Origin: Treponema sp.
Lineage (GTDB): Bacteria > Spirochaetota > Spirochaetia > Treponematales > Treponemataceae
Direction of reading: 5' to 3'
Assembly (NCBI GenBank): GCA_024691105.1
Contig: JAILNY010000047.1
Span: forward strand, 1 to 44,999
Length of the DNA stretch: 44,999 nt
The position numbers were made by a program, and so were the translations under genes. Within the stretch, counting starts at the first letter, position 1; each line of letters starts with the position of its first letter. Positions 35,124 to 42,722 of this stretch are shown here, piece after piece. A model generated the notes under the pieces. It was not told the origin of the DNA and did not search any database. It saw only the letters and a list, made by a program, of their open reading frames with translations.

Positions 35124-35526
35124 AAAAACGTATCATACAAAATCATCTGAATTAATTGATCAGTTTATCGAGCAAAAAAAAGATAATGGCTTTACGGCTA
35201 TTGAATTATCAAAATATTTGTTGTCTAGAGGTTTAAACTTAAATAAGACAACTGTTTATAGAAATCTTGATAAATTGATAGCAAGTGGCCGGCTGATAAA
35301 ACTAAAATCGATTATAAATGACGGATTTATATATCAGGCTGCAGAAGAAGAAAAATCTTGTTCTGACCATATTCATTTTCAATGTAAAAATTGCGGTTCT
35401 GTTATTCATCTTGATGATAAAGAAACAAAACGATATTTGCAGACTATTTCTAAAAAGTTTGAATTAAATCTTGATTTGGATTCTTCTGGTTTATATGGAG
35501 TTTGTTCAAGATGCAAATCAAAGTAA
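35116..35526 (+). CDS. Fur-family metal-responsive regulator (first copy)
   Basis: 136 residues. The winged-helix part (about 8-70) has ELSKYLLSRGLNLNKTTVYRN; the metal domain carries HIHFQCKNCGSVIHLD and a C-terminal GVCSRCKSK. The two CxxC pairs form the structural zinc site of the family. It resembles the second Fur protein at 42723-43142. The start is GTG 35116 (or TTG 35119); no ATG is available upstream in frame. It should bind the palindromes around its own promoter when metal is present and shut off the operon. Which metal (Zn, Fe or Co) it senses is not readable from sequence. Confidence 0.88.
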   Translation: MLQKTYHTKSSELIDQFIEQKKDNGFTAIELSKYLLSRGLNLNKTTVYRNLDKLIASGRLIKLKSIINDGFIYQAAEEEKSCSDHIHFQCKNCGSVIHLDDKETKRYLQTISKKFELNLDLDSSGLYGVCSRCKSK

Positions 35527-35813
35527 AAAGAATCAAGCTTTTTCTCTCTGTTTTTTCTATCCTTTTTATAATAAATTCGCTTATATTTGAAGTTCACGAA
35601 GCAGGACACGAGTGTTCGGGCGAAGATTGTGAGATTTGTCATTTAATTGAAAATGCAGCTTTAATAATAAAGCTTATGAAAATAGAAGTGGGTAAGAAAA
35701 AAAAATCTATTCTTGTCCCACTTGCATTTTCTATTACAAATAAAATAAAAATATCTGATAAAAATATCTTCTTATTTAGTTTAATTTCTCAGAAAAAACG
35801 AATCAATGAATGA
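35511..35813 (+). CDS. Small exported His/Cys-rich protein
   Basis: 100 residues from ATG 35511, overlapping the fur stop by 16 bases (GGAG ribosome site inside fur). A signal or membrane segment lies at about 9-25 (FLSVFSILFIINSLIF). It is followed by VHEAGHECSGEDCEICHLIE, which holds three His and three Cys in 18 residues, ending in CxxC. Then comes a basic stretch and a second hydrophobic segment. I do not recognise a family by name. The position between a metal regulator and a chelatase, with the His/Cys cluster, suggests metal binding at the membrane; this is an inference. Confidence 0.62.
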   Translation: MQIKVKRIKLFLSVFSILFIINSLIFEVHEAGHECSGEDCEICHLIENAALIIKLMKIEVGKKKKSILVPLAFSITNKIKISDKNIFLFSLISQKKRINE

Positions 35814-35890
35814 AAAGTTTCTTTCTTTAAAAAAATATTTATTTTACAATATTCAGCACTTTTTGTGCTTAAAAAAGAAGGAAACAAAAT

Positions 35891-36763
35891 ATGTTACTCA
35901 AAAAAATACTTTCAGCAGCTTTGCTGACTTTGTCTGTTGCAGTATGTGCAAATGCGCAGGTAGAAAATCATTCATCAAAAAAAGAAATTATTATTGCTAG
36001 CTACGGAACTACTTATGATAAAACCCGAACTATTACAATAGGTGGAATTGAAAATGCTTTTAGAGAGGCATTTCCAGATTATAAGATTGAACGTGTTTTT
36101 ACTTTTCAAGTATTTATAGATGCTCTCAAAAAAAAGAATAAACTTAAAGTTCTTAATATTGAAGAGGCACTTGAAAAAGCTCTCTCAGAAGGAGTTGAAG
36201 AAATAGTAATTCAGCCAACATTTGTTTTGACTGGAAATGAACTAAATAAATTTTTTGATAGAGCAAAAGAATATGAAAGTAAGTTTAAGAAAATGACTAT
36301 CTGTGCTCCGTTAATTACAAATGATACAGAAATGAAAGAAGTTGCAAAAATATTTGTTGAAAGAACTTCTAAATATGATGATGGACAAACGGCTGTTTGT
36401 ATTATGGGGCATGGCAATGATTCTGATTCTAATCTTATGTATAAGAAAATGGAAAAATATCTTCATAAGATTGGGAAAACAAATTATTTTGTTGGAACAG
36501 TGCATGATGATAATAGTGTCAGTGAAATTCTTGAAGCTCTTTCAGATCGAAAAGACTGTAAGAATGTAGTTCTTATTCCAATGATGATAACTGCTGGAGA
36601 ACATATTATACATGATATGGCAGGAGAAGATGATGATTCCTGGAAAAATATTTTTTCAAAAAATAATTATAAGGTGATCTGTATTTTTGAAGGAATGGGG
36701 CAGAATTACGAATTTCAGGAGATGTTTGTAAATCAAACAAAAAAAGCATTGGGTATAAAGTAG
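35891..36763 (+). CDS. cbiK: Exported CbiK-type sirohydrochlorin cobaltochelatase family protein
   Basis: 290 residues. A signal peptide ending at ANAQ (about residue 23) places it in the periplasm. The CbiK chelatase fold is clear: IIIASYGTTYDKTR, then VIQPTFVLTGNE, AVCIMGHGNDSDSN and LIPMMITAGEHIIHDMAGED. His174 and His238, with Glu117, fit the metal-binding residues of cytosolic CbiK. Cytosolic CbiK inserts cobalt for B12 synthesis; an exported form (Desulfovibrio CbiK-P) is known to bind heme. Position between a Fur gene and a TonB receptor suggests handling of an imported tetrapyrrole or metal. An AAGAAGGA site precedes the ATG. Product function is inferred. Confidence 0.86.
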   Translation: MLLKKILSAALLTLSVAVCANAQVENHSSKKEIIIASYGTTYDKTRTITIGGIENAFREAFPDYKIERVFTFQVFIDALKKKNKLKVLNIEEALEKALSEGVEEIVIQPTFVLTGNELNKFFDRAKEYESKFKKMTICAPLITNDTEMKEVAKIFVERTSKYDDGQTAVCIMGHGNDSDSNLMYKKMEKYLHKIGKTNYFVGTVHDDNSVSEILEALSDRKDCKNVVLIPMMITAGEHIIHDMAGEDDDSWKNIFSKNNYKVICIFEGMGQNYEFQEMFVNQTKKALGIK

Positions 36764-36778
36764 CTGGAGGCAGATACG

Positions 36779-38782
36779 ATGTTTAAGATAAAAAATAGAC
36801 TATTTTTAAAGGCTGCTCTTGTTTTTGTTTTATATCTTTTTTTACCATTCTCAATTTTTGCAGAAGAAAATGATGATGAAGATATAATTGTAGTCAGCAG
36901 CTCTAAAATTGAACAAAGCGAAGGAGATTCTCTTGAGAAGGTAAATGTTATTACAGAGCATGAACTGGAAAACAAAGGCGCTAAGACAGTTGCCGAAGCC
37001 TTAAGGACAATACCTGGTCTTACTGTTACAAATTCGGCACTCAAAAATAAATCTACTTCGGTAATGATTCAGGGGTTTGAAGGTCAGTACGTAAAGATTC
37101 TCATTGATGGTGTTTCAGTTTCAACAGAAAATGCCGGGGCTGCTTATCTTGAAAGAATTCCAATTGAAAACATAGATCACATCGAAATAATTCAAGGTGC
37201 TTCTTCTGCATTATACGGAAGTGATGCTTTAGGTGGTGTAATTAATATAATTACAAAAAAGACCGCGTCTGAAGATGGTAAGGCAAAATTTTGTGCGCAT
37301 GTTTCTGATGACTTTGCTACTTCAATTCAAAATAAGGCTGCAGCAGGAATTAGTTTTTCTACAGGAAAATTTTCTGCAGCTGCAAATGGATCTTTTGACT
37401 GGCGTAAAGGATCTTTTGAAAACGTTTCAGAACCAGTAATTGGTAATATAGAAAAAACAAAGACTCCAAAGACACATCTTGGTTATGCTGATGCAAGATT
37501 AGGCTGGAATAGTGATACATGGAGAATTACTCTTGATGGAATGTTTTCAGATTACATGCGAGAAACTACAACAATCGGAACTTCAAGAAATTCAAAATAT
37601 ATTTCTAACAGTAAATATACTGAACAGCGTGTTTCTGCTACATTACGCGGAGAAAAAGATTTTTCAGATTTATTGTATTTAAAGGCATTTGGAAATTATA
37701 AATATTATGCAGCTAATCTTGATGAAACTAAAGTCTATAGCACTACGGCTGATAGCGATAGTAATGCACTTGTTCATGAGATAGAAGGTGAAGTTCAGCT
37801 GTTTTGGGATTTAAATGCATATAATACTCTTGTATGTGGTTTAAATGCCAGATCAGAAACAGGAAGCGGTTCATCATTTGAAGGTATCAAGAATCAGATA
37901 CTTTTGAGTTTTTATGCTCAGGATTCCATCGATTTTACTGGAGGGGATAAGATAATTGTTCTTTGTGCCGGTGGTCGTGTGGATTTTCAGCCAGGATTTG
38001 ATGATACTAAAACACTGTGGCAGGTAACTCCAAAGCTTTCGGTTAAATATAGTCCTTTTGAAAGTACTTCATTACGATTGTCTTATGGAATGGGATATAA
38101 AATGCCTGCGCTCAATCAAAAGTATTTTGTAAAATATCACAGTCATGGAAATACGGGCTTTTACATCTACGGAAATAAAAATCTTGATCCTGAAATCTCT
38201 CACGGTGTCAATCTTAATTTTGAGCAGAAAATTTTTGAATCTATAAAATTATTTGCAGGTGGATTTTATAACTTTCACATCAATATGATTGACAGTCAGA
38301 AAATAAATGGAAGCACGTCATATCAATATCAGAATGTGGGTAAAGCTTTTACTACAGGTTTCGTCTGTGGACTTTCTGGAAAAGTAGAAAGATTTGATTT
38401 TTATTTGAATTATTCATACACAGTTGCAAAGAAAATTGAAGAAGCTGCTTTTGTTGATTTAAGTTATAGAGTCCCTCATCGAGTTACGTGTGGTTTATCT
38501 TATATGATCCCGGTAATTGAAACTCAGATTGGTTTTGATGCTGAATGGAATTCGCCTCAGGTCATTTCTGATGATGGTATTGAAAAATCTCCAGATCTGT
38601 TCCTCTTAAATTTTACAATAAGGAAAAAGTTTTTTAAGGATAGATTTGAACTTTATGTTCGGGGAGAAAATATTCTTAATAATATTCACTTTATAAAAGG
38701 TAGCGGCGAAAAATCGCAGAGAGATTTCTTTTCTCTATATGATGGTCCTGTTTTTCATTTTGGAACAAGATTTAAGTATTAG
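36779..38782 (+). CDS. TonB-dependent outer membrane receptor
   Basis: 667 residues. A signal peptide (cleavage after about residue 27, FSIFA) is followed by a possible TonB box EDIIVVSSSK. The plug domain (about 50-160) has TVAEALRTIPGLTVTN, VKILIDGVSV and ALYGSDALGGVINIITKK. A beta-barrel of about 22 strands follows and ends with Phe/Tyr (HFGTRFKY). It resembles BtuB/heme-receptor style proteins. It imports a metal complex, B12-like or heme-like compound; the ligand is not known. It is encoded 15 bases after the chelatase gene and 12 bases before exbB. Confidence 0.93.
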   Translation: MFKIKNRLFLKAALVFVLYLFLPFSIFAEENDDEDIIVVSSSKIEQSEGDSLEKVNVITEHELENKGAKTVAEALRTIPGLTVTNSALKNKSTSVMIQGFEGQYVKILIDGVSVSTENAGAAYLERIPIENIDHIEIIQGASSALYGSDALGGVINIITKKTASEDGKAKFCAHVSDDFATSIQNKAAAGISFSTGKFSAAANGSFDWRKGSFENVSEPVIGNIEKTKTPKTHLGYADARLGWNSDTWRITLDGMFSDYMRETTTIGTSRNSKYISNSKYTEQRVSATLRGEKDFSDLLYLKAFGNYKYYAANLDETKVYSTTADSDSNALVHEIEGEVQLFWDLNAYNTLVCGLNARSETGSGSSFEGIKNQILLSFYAQDSIDFTGGDKIIVLCAGGRVDFQPGFDDTKTLWQVTPKLSVKYSPFESTSLRLSYGMGYKMPALNQKYFVKYHSHGNTGFYIYGNKNLDPEISHGVNLNFEQKIFESIKLFAGGFYNFHINMIDSQKINGSTSYQYQNVGKAFTTGFVCGLSGKVERFDFYLNYSYTVAKKIEEAAFVDLSYRVPHRVTCGLSYMIPVIETQIGFDAEWNSPQVISDDGIEKSPDLFLLNFTIRKKFFKDRFELYVRGENILNNIHFIKGSGEKSQRDFFSLYDGPVFHFGTRFKY

Positions 38783-38794
38783 TGGTGGTGTCGG

Positions 38795-39313
38795 ATGAGA
38801 ATAATTCAATTTATCAATCTTGGTGGATCAATTAACTGGGCTATTGTTTTACTTTTTTTATGGGCTCTTGTTTTAATTATCGAGCGCAGTTTGTTTTTTA
38901 TAGAAACCCGAAAAGGAGCAAAAAGAGATTATTTAAATCACTTAAATGTAGTTTTAACAGGTGAAGAAAAAAAAATTACTGCGGACTTAAAAAATAAAAT
39001 TGAAAAAGAAATTAGTAAGGTTTATTTTGATATGAATCGAGGTTTATGGGTTTTAAATTTTATTTCTGCAATTGCACCATCTCTTGGTTTGCTCGGCACT
39101 GTAACAGGTTTAATAGGAACATTTAAAGTAATTTCTACTGAAACTGCTCAGATTGCTGTTCAGGATTTTTCAACTGGAATCTGGGAAGCTATGTTGACGA
39201 CTGCTTTTGGTATGGTTGTTTCGATTCCGACACTTTTTTTCTACAGACTTTTTAAACGGATTATAGAGAAAAGACTTAATTGTTTTGAGCTTCTGCTAAA
39301 TGATTATTCGTAA
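38795..39313 (+). CDS. exbB: ExbB/TolQ-family proton channel subunit
   Basis: 172 residues. Three membrane segments at about 14-32, 85-110 and 128-150 with the family core LNFISAIAPSLGLLGTVTGL and the following FKVISTE. ExbB with ExbD makes the proton-driven motor that energises TonB. Order receptor-exbB-exbD-tonB and close spacing (12 and 9 bases) show one operon. The protein is shorter than E. coli ExbB, as is common in these systems. Confidence 0.9.
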   Translation: MRIIQFINLGGSINWAIVLLFLWALVLIIERSLFFIETRKGAKRDYLNHLNVVLTGEEKKITADLKNKIEKEISKVYFDMNRGLWVLNFISAIAPSLGLLGTVTGLIGTFKVISTETAQIAVQDFSTGIWEAMLTTAFGMVVSIPTLFFYRLFKRIIEKRLNCFELLLNDYS

Positions 39314-39322
39314 GGAAAACTG

Positions 39323-39733
39323 ATGAAAGATTACATAGAAAAATTGATGAAGGAAGAAGAACTCTCTGTCAATATTACAAGTTTGATTGATGTAATTTTT
39401 ATACTTCTGATTTTCTTTATGGTCTCGACTCAGTTTAAAAAGAATTCTTTGTCTCTTGAACTTCCTCAAAGTGAGAATACAGAAGTTCAGGAGACAAAGC
39501 AGAATGAGAAAACTGTTTCTGTAACTAAAGATAAAATTGAACTTGACGGGAAAATAATTTCAATTGATGAGCTTGAAGCGGCATTGAAGGAGGTATGCAA
39601 AAATAATCCAGAACTGTCAGTGTTTCTTGAATGCGATAAAAATGTAGATTTCCAAAGGGTTGTTGCAGTATTAACAAAAATTCAACAGGCAGGAATTACT
39701 AAAATAGGGATTGTCCATGAGCGTTCTTTGTAG
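39323..39733 (+). CDS. exbD: ExbD/TolR-family proton channel subunit
   Basis: 136 residues. A single membrane helix at about 21-38 with the essential aspartate (Asp23 in SLIDVIFILLIFFMVS), followed by a periplasmic domain ending in VVAVLTKIQQAGITKIGIV. An AAGGAA site precedes the ATG. The last 17 bases overlap the tonB start, so tonB is translated by coupling. Confidence 0.92.
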   Translation: MKDYIEKLMKEEELSVNITSLIDVIFILLIFFMVSTQFKKNSLSLELPQSENTEVQETKQNEKTVSVTKDKIELDGKIISIDELEAALKEVCKNNPELSVFLECDKNVDFQRVVAVLTKIQQAGITKIGIVHERSL

Positions 39734-40313
39734 GAGATATTTTAAATCAATTATCATTTCATTAGTATTCATCTCTTTTATAGGAATAATTGCACTTTTT
39801 TCTTCATCTTCTTTGTCAAATATCTCTGACAGTGGGGGGAGTATAAAAGAGGCTTCAGAAAATATTTCAATTAAGGTTGTTTCGCGGGATAAAAAAAAAG
39901 CATCTATTGCTACTAAAAAATATATTCAGCAAAATACCAGTAACGCTAATTATTTATCTCATGACGAGCAAGAGATAGATAATTCTAGTCTGGATAGTGA
40001 AGAGTCAATTTCTTCAAGCTTAAAACAAGCAGAAATTGATTTATACAAGAATTATCTTCTGTCATGCATTGCAAAAAAGAAAAATTTTCCTGTCCAGGCA
40101 CGAAAAAACGGACAAAGCGGGAAGGTAAAATTAAAGCTTGTATTAAGTCCGGACGGAAACCTTGTAAGCCTAGAAATTATTTCTCCATGTAAATACAGTA
40201 TATTAAATCAAGCTGCAATAAATTCTGTAAAGCGAGCAGCACCTTTTAAGAGGATTGAAAATTGTACTTCAAATATGGATTTTATCTTTAGCCTTTCCTT
40301 TGAATTAAAATAA
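39717..40313 (+). CDS. tonB: TonB energy transducer
   Basis: 198 residues from ATG 39717 (a TTG two codons earlier is in frame). Membrane segment at about 13-32, then a Ser/Lys-rich linker without the usual proline repeats, and a TonB C-terminal domain (about 115-198) with NFPVQARKNGQSGKVKLKLV, LSPDGNLVSLEI and ILNQAAINSVKRAAPF. It overlaps exbD by 17 bases. It should drive the receptor two genes upstream. The linker is short, which is adequate for a spirochaete periplasm of unknown width. Confidence 0.9.
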   Translation: MSVLCRRYFKSIIISLVFISFIGIIALFSSSSLSNISDSGGSIKEASENISIKVVSRDKKKASIATKKYIQQNTSNANYLSHDEQEIDNSSLDSEESISSSLKQAEIDLYKNYLLSCIAKKKNFPVQARKNGQSGKVKLKLVLSPDGNLVSLEIISPCKYSILNQAAINSVKRAAPFKRIENCTSNMDFIFSLSFELK

Positions 40314-40379
40314 AGTTGTAATAAATTAAATTGCGTAAAATCTATATACATTTTCTTTATTTCTTTGTATATTAATGCT

Positions 40380-41561
40380 ATGAAATACACAAAGAATAAA
40401 TATATTACATTATTGTTCACCGCAATACTTTTTTTATCAGGCTGTTCATCTGTTAATGTTCAAAAACAGGAATCGATGCTTACAAGCGGTGAGTGGAATA
40501 CTAATTATTCCTATGTCTTTGTCCATGGGCTTTCGGGGTGGGGGCATTATGATTTTATAAATAAAATCTTCCCTTACTGGGGACTTAAAAACGGCTCATT
40601 AATCAAGCAGCTTAGAAAAGAAGGTTTTAATGCCTATGACGCTTCTGTTGCTCCTCAGGGGAGTGCCTGGGACAGAGCTTGTGAGCTTTATGCCCAGCTT
40701 ACCGGAAGTGTTACAGATTACGGACTTGAACATTCTAGACGCTGTGGACATGAGCGCTTTGGAAGAGACTATTCAAAAAATCCTCTTATTCCTTTGTGGA
40801 ACAGCGAAAACAAAATAAATCTTTTAGGACATTCTTTTGGTGGTGTAACTGTAAGACTTTTGGCTCATTTGATGGCCAATGGTTCTGAGGCAGAGCGCAG
40901 TGTCACCTCGCCGGATGATTTAAGTCCCCTTTTTGCCGGTGGACACTCTGACTGGATTTATTCTGTAACAACACTTGCCGCTCCTCATAATGGAACTTCT
41001 GCCTATCATGTTCCTGACAAAAACCCAGAACCTAAAAGCAGAATGCAGAAATTAATGGATAAAGTTAATGCTCCAAAGAAAGATGGTCGTGCAGATTATG
41101 ATTATGCGGACTTTGATATGCATATTCAGAATGCTGCTGAAATAAACAAATGGCTTTTGACCTTGGACAATGCTTACTACTTTTCTTATTCATGCAGCGC
41201 AACAAGGCTTGCAGAAGACGGAAGTCAGGAGCCTGTGCCAGAAATAATGGAAGAACTTTTTCAGCGAAGCTCTAAAAGAATGGGCAGCTTTGAAGGAATA
41301 ACTCCTGATGGAATAAGGCTTGGAAAAGAATGGCAGGAAAATGATGGTCTTGTAAATACTATTTCTGCACTAGCACCGGATTTTGCAAAAAGCGAAAAGT
41401 TCCCGCAGTCTTTGTCGGACGGGGAAAAAATAAAAACTGGCATATGGTATGTTATGCCAGTTTATAAAGGTGATCACATGTCTTTGCATGGTGGTTTTTC
41501 AATTAAAAATGACATCAAAGCTTTTTACTGCGATCACCTTAATCGTATTAATAAACTATAG
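40380..41561 (+). CDS. Lipoprotein lipase of the zinc-site (family I.5) type
   Basis: 393 residues from ATG 40380. Lipobox FLSGC (Cys22) anchors it. It resembles the Geobacillus/Staphylococcus lipases along its length: WDRACELYAQL, EHSRRCGHERFGR, GHSFGG, GGHSDWIYSVTTLAAPHNG and WQENDGLVNT. Triad Ser152, Asp322, His366 (KGDHMSLHG). The structural zinc ligands of that family align with Asp98, His118, His124 and one Asp near 244-246. It should hydrolyse acylglycerols at the cell surface. TATATT ends 6 bases before the ATG and no ribosome site is seen. The 3' end contains the terminator of the opposing znuA gene. Confidence 0.86.
   Translation: MKYTKNKYITLLFTAILFLSGCSSVNVQKQESMLTSGEWNTNYSYVFVHGLSGWGHYDFINKIFPYWGLKNGSLIKQLRKEGFNAYDASVAPQGSAWDRACELYAQLTGSVTDYGLEHSRRCGHERFGRDYSKNPLIPLWNSENKINLLGHSFGGVTVRLLAHLMANGSEAERSVTSPDDLSPLFAGGHSDWIYSVTTLAAPHNGTSAYHVPDKNPEPKSRMQKLMDKVNAPKKDGRADYDYADFDMHIQNAAEINKWLLTLDNAYYFSYSCSATRLAEDGSQEPVPEIMEELFQRSSKRMGSFEGITPDGIRLGKEWQENDGLVNTISALAPDFAKSEKFPQSLSDGEKIKTGIWYVMPVYKGDHMSLHGGFSIKNDIKAFYCDHLNRINKL
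41424..41463 (-). terminator. znuA terminator embedded in the lipase coding sequence
   Basis: AAACTGGCATA (41434-41444) and its exact complement (41453-41463) enclose an 8-base loop. On the minus strand TTTTTATTTTTT follows directly (41436-41425). It lies 107-150 bases past the znuA stop. On the plus strand no T-run follows. Confidence 0.75.
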
Positions 41562-41569
41562 ATTTTAGT

Positions 41570-42676
41570 TTATTTGAGAATTTGCTCCAGAGTATTGATG
41601 TTTTCTTCCATTACATCAATGTAAGTTTTGTCAGCAGGCATTTTGCCCTGTAGTGCGTTGAGAGTGTAAATCTTTACGTCTTTTCGGCCGGAGTTTTCGA
41701 TTACTGTATTGGCAATTTTTGGAGTTCCTGTTTCTGTAATAACGATAGACGAAAGCTTGTGATGTTCAAGTTCTTCTGCAAGCTCTACGATTACGCTGAA
41801 CGAGGCTTCTGTTTCGGCAGAGCAGCCGTGGAATGCAGCGTGACAGGTTATACCCAAGTCTTTGGTAAAGTATGCAAACGGATTGCGGTCTGCAACGACG
41901 ATGGTCTTGTCTGAAACATTGCATGCGTCTTTTGCCTTTGATTCAAGCTCGCGGATTTTGCTGCAGTATGCGGCTGCGTTTGCTTTGTAGTAGTCTGCGT
42001 TGTCCGGGTCAATTGAACAGAGAGATTCTGTAATTGAATTGATGAATGAAGGAGCACGGCTTAAAGAAAGCCAGATGTGTTCATCGTATTCATCAGGGTC
42101 AAAGTCGCCGTCGTGATGTTCGTGTTCTTCTGCGTCGTGATCATGGTCGTGGTCGTGGTCTGCAAGCTCATCGTGATCCTCGTCATGATGGTGTTCTGCA
42201 TGCTCGTCGTGATCCTCGTCATGGTCATGTTCATCATGGGCTTCGCCGTCGTGGTGATGATGATGGTGATGCTCGCCGATTGGTTCGAGAATTGTTGAAT
42301 TTTCTTTCATGAGTGAAAGATATTTAACGCCGTTTTTTTCCATCTGCGGAATGAGACGATCAACCCAAAAGTCAGATTCACCACCGCCATAAACAAAAAG
42401 ACTTGTATTGTTTTCTGTAATTTTAACAATGTCCTTTGCACCTGGCTGCCAGCTGTGTAAGTCAGTTCCACTGTTGATAAGCAAAGTTACTTCTGCTTTG
42501 TCACCGGCAACGTTTTTAATCCAGTCATAGAATGGATAAACAGTTGTAACGATGCTGATTTTTTCAGCGGAATTTTTCTTAGACGAATTCCCTTTGCATG
42601 AGATGAATGAAAATGCAAGAAGGATACAAAGAAGTGTTGTTGAAAACTTCATTACCTTTTGAAAATTTTTTTTCAT
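41570..42676 (-). CDS. znuA: Zinc-binding lipoprotein ZnuA/AdcA with His/Asp-rich loop
   Basis: 368 residues. Lipobox FISC (Cys27). Cluster A-I metal-binding fold with metal ligands His74 (GTDLHSWQPG), His200 (DEHIWLSL) and a later His in ITCHAAFHG. Between them is an acidic histidine loop, about residues 136-188, with over 20 His. It captures Zn2+ (or Mn2+) and should pass it to an ABC permease; no permease or ATPase gene is adjacent. It lies 46 bases after the second fur gene, with a GGGAG ribosome site, and both are one operon. Zinc is preferred because of the long histidine loop. Confidence 0.9.
   Translation of the reverse strand: MKKNFQKVMKFSTTLLCILLAFSFISCKGNSSKKNSAEKISIVTTVYPFYDWIKNVAGDKAEVTLLINSGTDLHSWQPGAKDIVKITENNTSLFVYGGGESDFWVDRLIPQMEKNGVKYLSLMKENSTILEPIGEHHHHHHHDGEAHDEHDHDEDHDEHAEHHHDEDHDELADHDHDHDHDAEEHEHHDGDFDPDEYDEHIWLSLSRAPSFINSITESLCSIDPDNADYYKANAAAYCSKIRELESKAKDACNVSDKTIVVADRNPFAYFTKDLGITCHAAFHGCSAETEASFSVIVELAEELEHHKLSSIVITETGTPKIANTVIENSGRKDVKIYTLNALQGKMPADKTYIDVMEENINTLEQILK
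42171..42223 (-). repeat. Repeat in the ZnuA histidine loop
   Basis: TCGTGATCCTCGTCATG occurs at 42171-42187 and 42207-42223, a 36-base (12-codon) period. The repeat encodes a DEDHDE unit and has grown the metal loop by duplication. Confidence 0.7.
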
Positions 42677-42722
42677 ATATAATAATCTCCCAAAGCGTGC
42701 TTTGAGGCGACGCTTTTATATT

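Noticed and set aside
35814..35890. Cobalamin riboswitch before cbiK or the receptor gene
   Set aside because: The gap is only 77 bases and shows no B12-box-like element; the small hairpin AGCAC-TTTTT-GTGCT is too simple.
35806..36000. Cys-rich short frame across the cbiK start
   Set aside because: It overlaps the conserved cbiK signal peptide in another frame and has no separate ribosome site.
42171..42223. Short repeats in znuA considered as a CRISPR-like array
   Set aside because: The repeats lie in the ZnuA coding frame, differ between units, and have no unique spacers of constant length.
42046..42312. Open frames rich in Arg/Gly/Val opposite the ZnuA histidine loop
   Set aside because: They arise from the complement of GAT/CAT codons in the loop, and have no ribosome site or family resemblance.
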